From Serinus canaria (lineage: Eukaryota > Chordata > Aves > Passeriformes > Fringillidae), in contig NC_066317.1 of NCBI RefSeq assembly GCF_022539315.1, positions 51,998,435 through 52,062,434 on the forward strand: a stretch of DNA of 64,000 bases, read 5' to 3'. The notes beneath the pieces were generated by a model that searched no databases, was not told where the DNA came from, and saw only the letters and a program-made list of their open reading frames with translations. The position numbers were made by a program, and so were the translations under genes. Shown in pieces: positions 12,298 to 25,300 of the stretch; position 1 is the first letter of the stretch, and each line of letters starts with the position of its first letter.

Positions 12298-14190
12298 ACA
12301 GGAAGACTTTTTATCTTCCAGTTGTGGGACTATAGTTGTTAGCAGACACCTCTTCAAAGGTAATTTTTCCAAAGGCAATCACATCGTAATATAAACGTTC
12401 ACTCTGATGTGGTCATTAATACAGAGATTCAAGTCATTTAACACTAAGTAAAAGAGAATAGGTCATAAAATCTGAAGCAACAAAATCATAAAAATTTGGT
12501 GAGAACAAATTTTTAGCGCGTTACAGTGAAATAAAGACTAAGGAAGAAAAATTTAGAGGCAGAACCAGAACAAAAAGAGATATAAAGCAATCTGATATTT
12601 GCAATAGCTCTATTTCAAGCATGATGTTCTCTCTAGGACAGAGATGTTGTTCAACAGTGTTGGAAAAGAGGAATCACATGAATATTGGATGCACTAAAAT
12701 TGAAAGTAAGTTAGAAGTTGCATGTCGTCTTCACTGCATGGGCAGTGATGTAGAAGACATGATTCACTGACTAAAAATAAGTGGCAGAGATGAAGATGTC
12801 CTTGAAAATGCCCTTAGTATTCTAGCTGACCTTTTGTCTCTAGGAAATAATATAGTTTATGAAACATTTGTCTTCAGCCAGGGAAGACAAAAGGAAATGA
12901 AAAGCTGACCAACTTTCCTGCCAGATCATACCAGTTGGCATGCATATGGAGTGTACTGAGCTGGATCTTTCAATCAAAATGTAAATCGTGTGTCATTACT
13001 TATTATCTAGGCTCTGAGCAAGCTTTCTGCAAGCCAAAACTCATGGCTGACAGATTTTTGAACACTAAATGAGTTGTGATACCGGCAGATATACAGACTC
13101 AACACAGGAAAACTGATGTGCAATTTATTAGCATACCAAAAGGAAACGAGACCATATTCCAAGGAAGCCAAGCCTCATGAAATTGTGTGGATATTGAGAT
13201 ATTTACAGATGCTGAAGCAGGTAACCTACATTGGAAGAGACATTCCTCTTATAAAGCTTTGATAGTAATAAACACAGAAAAAACCACAAACAATCTAACA
13301 AACCTTTATGGAGTTCATCCTATCTGTGATCAAAATCAAAATCATTGAGGAGTATAGAAGAAATGCCATCATGAATTTGAAAAATTTCCAGTCATTTGAT
13401 CAAGGAGTATAATAGCAAATTATATAGATTCAAAGGACACAAAATATATTATGAAAATCTTTGGGAAATGCAAAAGATATAAAAGTAGAAAGTAAGAGAT
13501 AGAACCAAAGAGAAATAGTAAAGAAATATGTTATTTGAGGTATGATTTTTCAATAGAAGACTCCGCAGAAATTAACTGGGAAAAAAAAAGTAAAAGCTGG
13601 AACATGGTATATGAGAGCAGATTTAAAATTTCAGGAAGCTGGAGGTTAAAACACAAAGGATGAACACAAAGGAGAAAAATGAATGATTTTCATTAAAACA
13701 GGGAACATAAAGGTCTGGCAGACTAGAGTGTAAGAAAGAATGCATTGTCAAAAATAGCTCAGAAAATGAAACACATAACATACTGCTGGTAAAAATCTGA
13801 ATCTACTTTAATAGTAAAGATGAGGAAATACATACAGCCTAACCTGTTATTCCAAATATTTCAACGATTTCAGAAAAAAAGACAATGTGATTTGTAAGGA
13901 GGGAGAAATTAGCAAAGAAGTTGACGGGATTCAGGAAAAGTTCAAAGGAACAAATTAGTTTGCTAGAATTATTAAAATCATTTCAGTAAACAGAGGAAGC
14001 TGGGCAGCTGGGAGATGACATGGTTCCTTTCTGTGAAAAGTACCTCAGTGCAGAGTAGCAAAGATGACCACAGAATATTTTTTAGAAATAAAATTCACAG
14101 GTTTATGACATAGATATAATAACATAAAAATATGGTCCAATAAGTCACATTCACATCAGAAATAAAAAATGTTACATGTCATTTATGCCA
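12298..14190. other. AT-rich unique DNA, no gene seen
   Basis: No convincing open frame. The purine-rich plus strand has many short A runs. I looked for remnants of a transposase or reverse transcriptase around 12600-13300 and found nothing I could align with confidence. Confidence 0.5.
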
Positions 14191-14199
14191 TCTCATTTT

Positions 14200-15112
14200 C
14201 CATGCCAGCGCCCATCAGACCCTGAGACTCCTCTTGTCCTCCTCATGTCCCAGGCCCTAGGGCCACATCTCCACCCCCAGCACTGGGAGCCCCTCTCTGC
14301 TGCAGCTACCTGGCCTCCCCAGCCGTGGGCACGGCTGCACTTGGGCTGTCCACAGCTGTGGGCTATCCACAGCTCCACATCCCGGCCCAGGGATGGGGCT
14401 GAGGTGCCTGGCCGGCCCTGGCCCAGGGAGGTGCCCAAGGATGGGGCTGAGGTGCCTGGCAATGGCCATGGGAGGTGCCCGAGGATGGGGCTGAGATGGC
14501 TGACTCTGGCCCAGGGAGGTGCCCAAGGATGGGGCTGAGTTGTCTGGCTGCAGCCCAGGGAGGTGCCCGAGGATGGGACTGAGGTGCCTGGCCCAGCCCA
14601 GGGAGGTGCCCGAGGATGGGACTGAGTTGCCTGGCTGTGGCCCAGGGAGGTGCCCGAGGATGGGGCTGAGGTGCCTGGCTGTGGCCCAGGGAGGTGCCCA
14701 AGGATGGGGCTGAGGTGCCTGGCTGGCCGTGGCCCAGGGAGGTGCCCGAGGATGGGACTGAGCTGCCTGGCCCGGCCCAGGGAGGTGCCCAAGGATCGGC
14801 TGAGCTGCCTGGCTGTGGCCCAGGGAGGTGCCCGAGGATGGGACTGAGTTGCCTGGCTGTGGCCCAGGGAGGTGCCCGAGGATGGGGCTGAGGTGCCTGG
14901 CTGGCCCTGGCCCAGGGAGGTGCCCGAGGATGGGACTGAGGTGCCTGGCCCGGCCCAGGGAGGTGCCTGAAAATGGGGCTGAGGTCCTTGGCTGGCGCCA
15001 GTTGCGGTAGCGGGACAGGCCGGGCAGGGAGGCCCAGCCCCGCTGCCCTGGAGAGCCTCTTCTGTCCCTGTTCCCTGGCCCTAGGGAGCCGCCAGCTGCT
15101 GTGGCCACGACA
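14200..15112. repeat. GC-rich island with a 13-copy ~44-bp minisatellite
   Basis: The word GGGAGGTGCC recurs 13 times, at 14425, 14470, 14514, 14558, 14601, 14645, 14689, 14737, 14780, 14823, 14867, 14915 and 14958, giving unit lengths of 43 to 48 bases. A partial unit lies at about 14380-14424. Units share GAGGATGGG(G/A)CTGAG and TGCCTGGC. The length series 44-48-43 occurs twice, 178 bases apart, showing a four-unit higher-order repeat. Because the unit is GC-rich, stop codons are rare in every frame and long open frames arise on both strands; I do not regard any as a gene. GC-rich non-repetitive flanks complete an island that contrasts with AT-rich DNA on both sides. Confidence 0.95.
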
Positions 15113-16880
15113 GTCAGTTGTCCATTTCAAATTCAGTGTGGTAGTCTCTCATTATGTAAGCCCTTGCCAAGTTTTCCTGTGCTGTGACCCTACACCTACA
15201 TCACTAAGCTAACAAAGCTAACAGTGTCAGCTTAAAAAGAGACACCCATGTGGTGCATGCTCCTTGGTTTGCTTACATAATCTATTTTCATTCTACTGTG
15301 AATACAAATTTTTTTTCCTGCAAATCTATCACTTGAACAATGACTTAATTTTTACTAAACTTTCCCAAAAGAAGATAATGTTATTATTCCTATTTTACAG
15401 CCTAGCTATGACGTGCAGTAAAATCACAGTGAAAAGGACATCTCATCTTGTGTTTTTGAATTCCTTTCCTAGCCTAATACCACTAACTACACATTTGAAA
15501 CCTCCTACTGATTCCAGTAGGAGCCCAGAAAACTAGAAAAGTTTTGATTGTTATGTCTTGGTATCTCAAATTCAATAGTTAAAAATGTTGCCACTATTGT
15601 GTTATAAAACTTAGTAAAGAAGAAAACTGAATGCAATAAAATATAAGAAAGCAGCAGATCAAATTCAAGTCCTCAGAAAATGATTCCATTAAATCAATAA
15701 TGAGAATGTCAGTAGACAGGGCATTTAGAAATATATTAATGAAACTGAAAAATGTGACATAGAACAAGTAGTCATGTGAGTTCTAGCATCTTTCTTCTGT
15801 TACAATATTGCATCTTTAACAAGGTAAGCTGTGCTTTTTGTTTATAACTAATGAGACTGATTTTTAAATGCTTTGTGGCAGGGTCTCCTATTTGCTGCGA
15901 ACAATGCAAAATTTCTCAGCTTTAACTGTAATCTCAAATGTATCTTTAACCAGGAGAATAATGGTTTTCTTCTGTTTTTCTAATGTCCCTGAAGAGAGAC
16001 TCCAAACATCTGATTGAGGTCAACCAAGGTGATGCTGTCACCCAGCCTGGCAGCTCTACAGAATGTCAGATATGTTTCAGGTGCTTGTATTCTATTGAGC
16101 TACTTCTGTGCAAAGACAAACAGCCAGTGTTGTGGTCTTAAGAGAAGTGATTACAGCTGGGTATTCCATATGACCAGCTTGCTTTGAAGTGGCGAGCAAG
16201 GAGCACTTATTCATAGCTGCTTTGAGACAAAGTACTTTAATTAATAATAAAAAATGACAAGAAAAGCATTTTTCTGTCATATCATAAACCGAAAGTAGCT
16301 GTGTTGAAATACCTGAACAGAATCCTCATTGAAACAGACAGAACTTCCTCTCAAAACACAGACAAACCAAAATGAAAGACTTAAAAAAGGTAGAATTAAT
16401 GGAATACGAGTATAGGGAAATGCCCAAATTGGGAACTTGCTGCTTTTTCTCTAATTCTCCTAAAAGGCTCTGTGATTCAACACCAAAGATTTTAGAAGTT
16501 GAAGTGGGGTTGATTTTATTTAACACAGTACATTTTTATAACATTAGTACATTTTCAAAATATTTGTTCTATTTGCATAAATAATCAAAATGCATTTTGC
16601 TTCAGAAAGGCATTTGGCTAGATTTAAATCATAGAAATTGGGCACTTTATTCAAAGAAGAAGTTTGGAAAGCCTCATTCGTGGTTTGTCTGTAGTTTCAG
16701 AGAACATCTGCAGAAAACATATCTTCTGTGGTGTTATGCTGTTCATCAGAATTGTCTCAGTATAGTATCCTTAGAAACTGCATTTGTTAAGTTTTATAAA
16801 TTCAGTTGGTTTGAAATAAATGCTCAGGCATCTAAGAAGGATGAATGCCTCTGTGATGTGATAGAGAGAACAAAACTACC
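15113..16880. other. AT-rich unique DNA, no gene seen
   Basis: Short open frames only: 90 codons at 15264-15536, and 102 codons at 16597-16905, just past the interval. Neither resembles a known domain. No repeat family is recognisable. Confidence 0.5.
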
Positions 16881-16889
16881 TCTTAAATA

Positions 16890-16975
16890 CCTACCTATTG
16901 CTTAGGGCAGGGAATTGTAATATACAGTCTCCTCAGTTTTCTTCCAGCCTGAATTATTCTATGATCCTATGACAT
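16890..16975 (+). mobile_element. Possible CR1 3' tail remnant
   Basis: 'ttccagcctgaattattctatgatcctatga' near 16944-16974 resembles the last bases of CR1 (TTCCAACCT... followed by ATTCTATG-type octamers). Only about 80 bases can be related to the family, so the call is weak. Confidence 0.45.
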
Positions 16976-19070
16976 GCAAGAAGAAGTTGGGGCAGAGATT
17001 TATGGTGACAGTGGAAAGCTGAAGATCTGGAGATAAAGGCAAGATGTGGTTCAATCAGGAAAATGTCTCATTTGAGCTCTGAATCTCTTAATTTATTAGC
17101 AGGGTGAGAGGTATGGTGAACATGCACAAACTGTTATGTTCTAGTTTATGCTTGTCTGTAATTTCAGGATGCAGCATACCTTAATAATAGCACTTAAAAT
17201 GAACAAGTGTCTGTATGGTTGCTTAGTATCTTTTTTAGAGTGAGCTGCAATTTTTTGTTCTTTCCTGTTAAGAGGCAGATTCTGAACACTGAAATTTAGT
17301 CTCCAGGCAACCATCCAGCTCTTGGGTGGCTGGCTAGACACCACTTGAATTATCTCTCTGTGTGTAGCAGTTAACAAACAACTGTCTGATGTAAGTCATG
17401 GATTGAAATTACAGCAATGAAAGAGGCATAGATTTTCTGGTTGAAACTAAATAGTTCCATCTTAACCTGTGTTAACATTACCCAGGACAACATGTGCTGA
17501 TAAAAAACATGGTGGAAGGAGTCTTACTCAGTATTGTGTTTACAAATTCATATGCAAAACTTAAGAGGTTCTAAATATGGAAACTGTTTAGAACTGCACA
17601 TGCACATGTATATCATCTGCATAGGATATAAATATACATGTATGTGAATACATTTATGCATAGCTACAAATACAGTTCTGTGGGTAAATATATCAAAATA
17701 GTAGAACATAATTTATGGCAGCAAGATTCCAGTGTATAACTCTGGCATTTATTTTTCACATGCTACATCATAAAGTCCGTGAAACTAGTCCAGCAGATAA
17801 TCAATTCATATTACCATTTAAAAATTACCTATTATAGACCTTTCAAAGCATGACATATTTAATACCCTTAATCCCTACTTATTCATCTTGGGGTTTGTGT
17901 TTTCATGTAGAAATTATTACTGAATCTCAAGAAGAGAAATACTAATGGAGTAGTCCTAGGTTCAAGTCAAAATCTGTTAATATAACCATATATGAATTTA
18001 ATTCTGTGTAAGTCAAAGCTTTATTTTTCAGGGAGAGTCTCTTTGATACCTTTTTTCTGGTTTTATGTATTTACTTCCATTTATTTTATTTTCTGTGTCC
18101 ACAATATAATTGGAGCCTTTTTAAAATCTGAAATTAGGACAAGAATAGTTAAAAAACATCATATTCATAAGTATTCATTACAAGTACATATTTCAAGTAA
18201 GCATTCATACATAAATACATATGGTACTTATGTACTGTTGAAATAATGATGTCACACAAAAAAACTTGTGTTTCCTTTCATAAGAACTGTTTGATTTTCT
18301 CATTCACTTTGCCAATTTGTTTCAAAGGAAGTAATCTAAAGAAAAATTATTTTCTCCAAGTATTTTTATTTATATTTAGTACCTTAAGACTGAGATATCT
18401 AAGAATCCTTTTGGACCTTTTTCTATAATAAATGATAAACTTTATTATAGAAATAAACCTCTGCAGACCTTGTTGTAAAAAAAAAAAAAATAATAATAAT
18501 AAAAAAGAGCAAAATACATCTGGGAGAAATGACTTACTTAGTCATCTGTTCTTCCTAGAATATAGGGACTCAGCTTTCACATCATAGTTCAGAAAAAAAA
18601 TGTTTAAGTTACTGAACTACAATTCAGTCTGTTTCTCATGCAAATGCCATTAAAATTTACAGAAAAGGCTACTAAGACCTTAAAAATGGCAGAGGATTCA
18701 AGACAAGCTCCAAGAGAAATCAACAAGATCACAATAGTTCTTCTGTTCAGCGTAGCAAGAAACAGAAATGAAATTACTCAAATATCAAGGACCCACAGAG
18801 AAACCTCCTAAATCATGGAGAAAAGGCGTCAAGCTGAGTCTTTGGAGTGCTGGTTCACTTTCTCCAGGTACCTATTATGAGGGAAAAATTCTCCATATAG
18901 AACACAGTATGTTGATCCTGTAAACACTTCTGCTTGCTAAAAGATTCTCCAAGCCCTATACCTACTTTATCTTCTGATCTCTTGGATTTGACTTCAAGTG
19001 AAAGTAGTCTCCCTCCAAAATTATGACTACACATGTTCCCCTACATTGGAGTAACTTAGTGTTAGACTGT
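16976..19070. other. AT-rich unique DNA, no gene seen
   Basis: No open frame above about 85 codons and no repeat-family signature. An A-rich run with AAT triplets lies near 18477-18507. Confidence 0.5.
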
Positions 19071-19077
19071 AGTTTGT

Positions 19078-19315
19078 ACTGTCAAAACTTGTGTGTGTGA
19101 GCAGATGCCAGATTTCCAGAGTTGATGCACAAAGGGAAAGTGCTAGAGCTCCAACTGTCAACACCTCTATTTGTGAGCAGATGCCAGGTCTCGGCAGAGT
19201 TACAACACAATGGAAAAATGCTTCAACTGTCAACACCCTATATGGGACCAGATGCTGGGTTTTGGCAGAGCTAAATGTAAGAGAGAAATACAGCATTAGC
19301 ACCAAGCTTGCAAAG
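19078..19315. repeat. Three-copy imperfect tandem repeat, unit ~71-76 bp
   Basis: GTGAGCAGATGCCAG-like starts occur at about 19097, 19173 and 19244, giving spacings of 76 and 71 bases. Each unit is followed by a CAGAGTT- or CAGAGCT-like word. CAACTGTCAACACC separates the units. The copies differ at roughly a quarter of positions by eye, so the duplication is old. A 75-codon open frame on the plus strand and a 110-codon frame on the minus strand cross it; neither looks like a known protein. Confidence 0.8.
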
Positions 19316-20622
19316 TAAGTCTGGGCTTTGCCAGAATTTCTATCAAAGAATGAAATCACCTAGGATCTCTCCACTGACCACTGCCTCAGCTCATACATTG
19401 AGAATAGAAGTCAGAAGTGTTTATATATTTGTTATCCACCTCCAAAATTTTAACTTAATGTAAGCTGGGAGAAAACCAAATCAAATCAAAAGAAACAGAT
19501 CCAAAAAGTTGTCTGTTTTCCTACTGTTGAATTTAATCTGTGATAGCAAGGTGTTGTTAAACAATCAATATCTATCATTGTAGTTTATAATGGTGAGAAT
19601 GAATATGCTTCATTAGAAAGACTAAAAACAAAAAATTCTACAGTCATGCAGAGGGTTTCACAAATGAGTGATTTAGATGGCTCAAACATCAACAAACGTA
19701 TCAGCAAAACTACTTATACTGAAATATGATATTATAAAAGTGTGACTTAACAGAGTTTGATTACAATGTTCACTGTATTACTTACATCACAGATAATGTA
19801 AAAATTATTCAGAAAAACCAAGTGAGAATCAAAATTATCTGGACAAAATCAAAGTTATCAATAGAGAATATTAGCACACTATAATATAAGGGTCTATGTG
19901 ATGTCAGTCACTAACCAAAGATCAATGTTATAAGAGGTGTTTCTATTAATGAGCAACTTTGAGAGGTGTCCCATCTCAGGAGTCAGCAGCCAGCTCAGAG
20001 ACATCTTCCAGCTCAGATGCAGCCAGCTCCTGAGCAGGAAGAGCTCAAAGAAAGCTTGCTTAGGCTGTCATATTTATGGAATAAAGTGATTAGCTTGTTG
20101 TTAAATTACATGCATTGAGAGAGGTATGCATGAGACTCGTTAGTTTTGTTCCTTGATAAATGAGCCTTGGAAAACCATTCATATGTCAGTTACATGGCTG
20201 GTGCTCCAAGCTCACTGTGTGATTTGTTTCTTCATGGATTTTCAGACAACAAATTGGAACTAGATATGTGCTTCACCCAGTACTGGCTTAGGCCTCTATC
20301 TCTTTCAGAGATGGTACAGAATTACTACTAGATTGATTAATGACTTGAGTACATCTATCACAGAGGGAAAATGTTTTCAATACTTGCTTCTGTAAGTACC
20401 TTTATATCCTTGTGTGTAGCTGCAGCCTCTTATTTTGGGAATACTAGTGCTGCTAAGCAATAAAAGGATTTTTGTACACTTTGATTCAAAATGGAATATA
20501 AAGAAATATAAGAATAATATTCTTAGTTTCATTCCTAGTGATGATAAACTGAGGAGACTGTTAATGTAATGTGCTGTTAGAGACCTCTGTAACTTAGGTC
20601 CACTGAAAATCTATAGAACTGA
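19316..20622. other. AT-rich unique DNA, no gene seen
   Basis: No coding or repeat-family signal recognised. A serine/alanine-like phrase around 19975-20060 ('cagccagctcagagacatcttccagctcag') is locally GC-rich but has no extended open frame. Confidence 0.45.
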
Positions 20623-21180
20623 AAATCAATTCAATAGTTTGGGTTAGAAGGGACCTTGAAAGGTCATTTAGTCCAACTCCCTGCCATGAGCTGGGACATC
20701 TCCAAACAGATCAGGTTGCTTAGAACTCCATCCAATCTGACCTTGAAGATTTGCAGGGGTGAAGCATCTACCACATCTCTGGGCAACTTGTTCTAGTGTA
20801 TCATCACCCTCATTATGAAAAATTTCTTCGTTATGAATAATCTTAATCAAACCTCCTACAGTTAAAAATCATTACTTTTTATCTTGTCACAACAGGTACT
20901 TCTAGAAAATCTGTCCCTATCTTTCCTATAGACCCCGTTAAGTAATGAAAGGCTGCAATAATACCTTTCAAGAGCCTTCTTTTCTCCAGTCTGAACAACC
21001 CTTGACTATCTTAGCCTTTCCTCAGAGGAGAGGGGTTCCATTCTTATCATTTTTATGGCTGTCCTCTAGACTCACTCCAGCATGCCCAAATTCTTCCTGT
21101 CCTCAGCTGAACACAGTACTCTGTGTGAGGTTTCACAAGAGTAGAGCAGAGAGGCAGAAACACCTCCTTTGACCTATACA
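20623..21180 (-). mobile_element. CR1 LINE 3' fragment
   Basis: Read on the minus strand, this is the last ~550 bases of a CR1. The plus-strand phrases 'gggttagaagggaccttgaaaggtcatttagtccaa' and 'cttctccagtctgaacaa' are the complements of the CR1 3' untranslated region and of the C-terminal ORF2 segment. The terminal octamer array is lost. Several indels break all frames, so the copy is moderately old. Confidence 0.85.
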
Positions 21181-22855
21181 AAAAAGCTCTCAAGAAATAA
21201 AAAAAAATTATAATATTATTAGTTTTAGAGACATAATTACTTACTACTTATATATTTAAATGAGTTTTCTAAAAGAAGATTACAGGGTTATTTTTCAATC
21301 TTGGAATGTGCAAAGTGCTTAGAGACAGGATGACATTTAAAACCTGATGTGGATTGTTTCTCTGTATGTCAACTCAGTGTTATGTTAGGGTTTGAGCTAT
21401 TGGTTACATGTTCCATCATTATAATTTATCATATAATCATTATGTAATTATAATAATTCTTCTTTCTCTCTTGTCAGTGTAGATAAGGAGTTGAATCTGA
21501 TTTGACTAAGAATGAAGAATAACCCTTCTAGAGGTGTATTCCAAGAACTTGTTCAGGAGAACCAGATTCTTCAGTTTTTACCATACAGTAAGGTGTGATA
21601 GAAATAAGGGATAACTCCAGATGGTGTCTATGGTACAGCTGGTTTAATACCTACAAGTCGGTGACATAATTAAGAGTAGCCAGTGACTTTGGAAATTGAA
21701 GAATGACTAAACAAGAAGCAGGTGAACATGGTATTGTCCAAATGCAAAGTGGATAAACTTGAATTTATTCTGAAATACACCAGTTACATCAATATGTCTC
21801 ATGCCAGAGTCAGGTCAGAGCACAATGAGGAAACTTTAACTGGATGCATACTGTGTAAACACTGCTTATTAATTGCTGACCTTAAGCAACAGGAGCTAAC
21901 TTAGACTAATTCTTCAGTCACTCATAACTTTCTGAAAATACCATCTGTCAGTCTGAAGTTGTCTAAATTTGTCTCCATTAATAAGTAAACAAGGAGATAT
22001 ATTTTTCCTTTTCCTGAAGAATAATGAAAAACAAAATCTTACAGAATTTTCTGTGTCTTACTTTTCAGTTTGCAGCTAATTAATATAATCAAGCCATTTA
22101 GGGCGGGAATTCCAAAGGTAATAGACAGGAAAAAGGTATTGTAAAAAAGATAGAAAATTCTTTTTGAGTTGTAATAATAGATAAAATTGATTAAAAATTA
22201 TATACTGCTTTTTTTCCAATATTCAGCCCAGAACTCTCAAAGGTCACCTAGAGAAACTTACTTCTGTTGCATAATCCAAGTTTTATCAAAGTTAAAGACT
22301 TATTAAAAATATATTAGGCATATCTAAAACTTGGTTTCATGCAAGATAGTTTTTTTTGGTAAAATTTCTTATTAATAGAGCACCTTGGACCTTAATTTGC
22401 AGAAGGTTGTAGAACATTTAGAATCACTTACTATTTAGTGGGACATGAGATATGACTGAGTAATATTTGGGAACTCACAAATGAAAATATGAAGAAATTA
22501 CTAAATACTTTAATTCGATAGTGAGTATACGACAGCCAAAGGCTAACTGTTCTAACTTCTGAAAAAAATCAAATTCTAGCCTGATTAGGGATATTCAACA
22601 AATGAGAAATCACTTTCTAAAAATTCTGTTACTTCATCTAGAAATCCTATTATTAAAGCTGGGGAACTTGATAACTCTCCACCTGCACAGGGCACCAGAT
22701 GTACTCCAGTTTAATTATATGCTTTTAGCTGTGCTGTTGAGAAGCTGTCTTCTGCTTCAATTATCTTTGCTAGGTGCAATTCTACTATATATATATATAT
22801 ATTTTAACAGATAGTATATACCTAAAGTATTCCAGATACTAAACCAGCCAGATAG
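21181..22855. other. AT-rich unique DNA, no gene seen
   Basis: No open frame above 70 codons. A short AT dinucleotide array lies at about 22785-22802. No repeat-family signature. Confidence 0.5.
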
Positions 22856-22860
22856 GAAAA

Positions 22861-22944
22861 TCACAGAATCACAGAATCACAGAATTTCTAGGTTGGAAGA
22901 GACCTTTAAGACTGTCGAGTCCAACCCATGCTCCAACACCTCAA
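22861..22944 (-). repeat. CR1 3' untranslated region and terminal octamer tail
   Basis: On the plus strand, three consecutive CACAGAAT units are followed by 'ggttggaagagaccttt' and 'gtccaaccc'. The complement, ending in ATTCTGTG repeats, is the hallmark 3' end that CR1 reverse transcriptase is thought to recognise when priming. It fixes the orientation of the element. Confidence 0.92.
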
Positions 22945-24360
22945 CTAGAACATGGCACCAAGCGCCGCATCCAGTCTTTTTTTAAACACATCGAGGGATG
23001 GTGACTCCACTACCTCCCTGGGTAGATGATTCCAGTATTTGACCACTCTTTCTGTGAAAAACTTCCTCCTTAATTCTAGCCGGTATCTCCCTTGGCGCAG
23101 CTTGAGACTCTGTCCTCTTGTTCTGTCTGTTGCTGCCCGGAGAAAGAGACCAACCCCCAGTTCACCACAGCCACCCTTCAGGAAGTTGAAGAGAGTGATA
23201 AGGTCACCTCTGAGTCTCCTTTTCTCCAGGCTGAACAACCCCAGCTCCCTCAGTTGTTCTTCATACAGCTTGTGTTCCAAGCCCCTCACCAGCCTCGTTG
23301 CTCACCTTTGGACACGCTCAAGCATCTCAACGTCCCTCCTAAACTGAGGGCCCAGAACTGGATGCAATACTCAAGGTGTGGCCTCACCAGTGCCGAGTTC
23401 AGGGAAAGAATGACCTCCCTGCTCCTGCTGGCCACACTATTCCTGATACTAGCCAGGATGCCCTTGGCCTTCTTGGCCACCTAGGCACACTGCTGGCTCA
23501 TGTTCAGCCAACTGTCAACCAGCACCCCCAGGTCCCTTTCCTCCTGAGCACTGTTCAGCCACACCGTCCCCAGCCTATAACGTTGCAGGGGGTTATTGTG
23601 GCCAAAGTGCAGGTCTCAGTACTTGGACTTATTGAACTTCATCCCGTTAGATTCTGCCCATCCAGCCAAGCGTTCCAGGTCCCTCTGCAAAGCCCTCCAT
23701 CCCTCTAACAGATCGACACATGCTCCCAGCTTAGTGTCATCTGCAAATTTGCTAATGAAGGACTCTAAACCCTCATTCATGTCATCAGTAAAAATATTAA
23801 ACAGAACTGGCCACAGCACAGACCCCTGAGGGACACCACTGGTGACTGGCCCCAGCTGGATGCAGCACTGTTTACCACCGCTCTTGGACCTGGCCATCCA
23901 GCCAGTTCCTAACGCAGTACAGAGTGCTCCTGTCCAAGCCACAGGCTGCCAGCTTGTCTAGGAGTATGCTGTGGGAGACAGTGTCAAAGGCCTTGCTGAA
24001 ATCCAAATAAACAACATCTTCAGCCTTCCCTGCATCCACTAGGCGGGTTACCTGGTCATAAAAGGTGACCAGGTTGGTTAAACATGACCTACCCCTCCTA
24101 AACCCATGCTGACTGGGTCTGATACCCTGGCCATCCTGTAAATTCTGTGTGATGGCACTTAATATAAGCTATTCCATTATTTTGCCAGGTACTGAGGTCA
24201 GGCTGACTGGTCTATAATTACCAGGATCCTCCTTTGCACCCTTTTTGTGAATGGGTATCACATTGGCCAGCTTCCAGTCATCCGGAGCCTCACCAGTGAG
24301 CCAGGACTGTTGGTAAATGATGGAGAGTGGCTTTGCAAGCTCATTTGCCAGCTCTCTCAT
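22945..24360 (-). pseudogene. CR1 ORF2 reverse transcriptase domain, broken
   Basis: Translated on the minus strand in pieces: 24360-24169 (contains [10 protein letters not shown], the conserved early RT motif), 24170 to about 23945 (open after an internal TAG; contains YLDFSKAFDTVS with the first catalytic aspartate), 23942-23616 (SGVPQGS, then FADD at residues 66-69 of that piece, the catalytic motif), 23480-23286 and 23289-22945 (C-terminal region ending [15 protein letters not shown]). These motifs are those of non-LTR reverse transcriptases, which copy element RNA at a nicked target. The order is complete, but the pieces lie in different frames. Plus-strand open frames over the same interval are antisense shadows. 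I am confident of the family; the exact number of lesions would need an alignment. Confidence 0.93.
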
Positions 24361-24412
24361 TACCCTGGGTGGACCCCATCTGGTCCCATAGATTTATGAA
24401 CATCCAAGCATT

Positions 24413-25300
24413 TCAGTAGTTCTTTGCCTCCTCTTGGATAATGGGGGGACCATTCTGCTCCCTGACACCATCAACCATTCCAGGCAGGCAGGTGTCTTGA
24501 GGGCAGATCATCTTCCCATTAAAAACTGAGGCAAAGAAAGCATTAAGCACTTCTGCCTTCTCCTCATCTGCAGATACTAAATTCCCTCCCTTGTCCAATA
24601 AAGAACAAAGGCAGGTTTTACCCTTCCTTCTAGCATTAATGTATTTGTAAAAACATTTTTTATTATCCTTTACAGAAGTCACCATTCTAAGTTCAAAATG
24701 AGCTTTGGCCTCCCTAATTTTTTTTCTGCATGCTCCAGCAGCCTTCTTGAATACTTCCTTAGAGACCCGACTCTTCTTCCAACGCTGATACATCCTCTTT
24801 TTATTCCTAAGTTCCTCCAAAACCTCCTTGCCCAGCCAGGCTGGACGTTTACCCCGTTGACTGATCTTTCGACATACAGGGACAGTCTGTTCCTGTGCCC
24901 TCAAGATCTCTGTTTTGAGGCATGCCCACCTTTCCTGAACTCCTTTGTTTTTAAGGGCTGTTTCCCAAGGGATGTTTTGAATAAGTCTCCTAAACAGGCC
25001 AAAGTCTGACCTCAGGAAATTCAGTGTAAGAGTCTTACTGGTGCTCCTCCTGACTTCACCAAATATTGAGAACTCTATTATTTCATGATCACTCTGCCCC
25101 AAGCAACCTCCAACCACCACATCTTCCAACAGCCCATCTCTATTTGCAAACAGCAGATCTAACACAGCCCCTCCCCTTGGGGGTTCACCCACCAGCTGCG
25201 ACAGAAAGTTGTCCTCCATACATTCTAAGAATTTCCTGGACTGCCTCTTTACTGCTGTATTAAGTTCCCAGCAGATGTCTGGTAGGTTGAAATCACCCAC
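24413..25300 (-). pseudogene. CR1 ORF2 endonuclease C-terminal half and linker
   Basis: An uninterrupted 295-codon frame on the minus strand. It begins MGDFNLPDICWE, matching the GDFN motif of apurinic/apyrimidinic-type LINE endonucleases, and reaches SDHEII about 70 residues on, which contains the catalytic SDH motif. The rest, including KYINARRKGK, is the basic linker leading to the reverse transcriptase. In a functional element this enzyme nicks target DNA. The frame is separated from the N-terminal endonuclease piece at 25487-25681 by a frameshift; the intervening bases still encode LLGVCYRPPNQEEE in another frame. Confidence 0.93.

Noticed and set aside
12600..13300. Possible transposase or retroviral remnant
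   Set aside because: Frame-by-frame reading gave no motif that aligned with a named family.
14193..15108. Overlapping long open frames (up to 283 codons) on both strands rich in Pro/Gly/Leu
   Set aside because: They are produced by the stop-poor 44-base minisatellite; every frame of both strands is partly open, and the peptides repeat with the DNA unit.
16597..16905. 102-codon plus-strand frame
   Set aside because: No domain or repeat match; it starts and ends in AT-rich DNA and its length is within chance expectation for the window.
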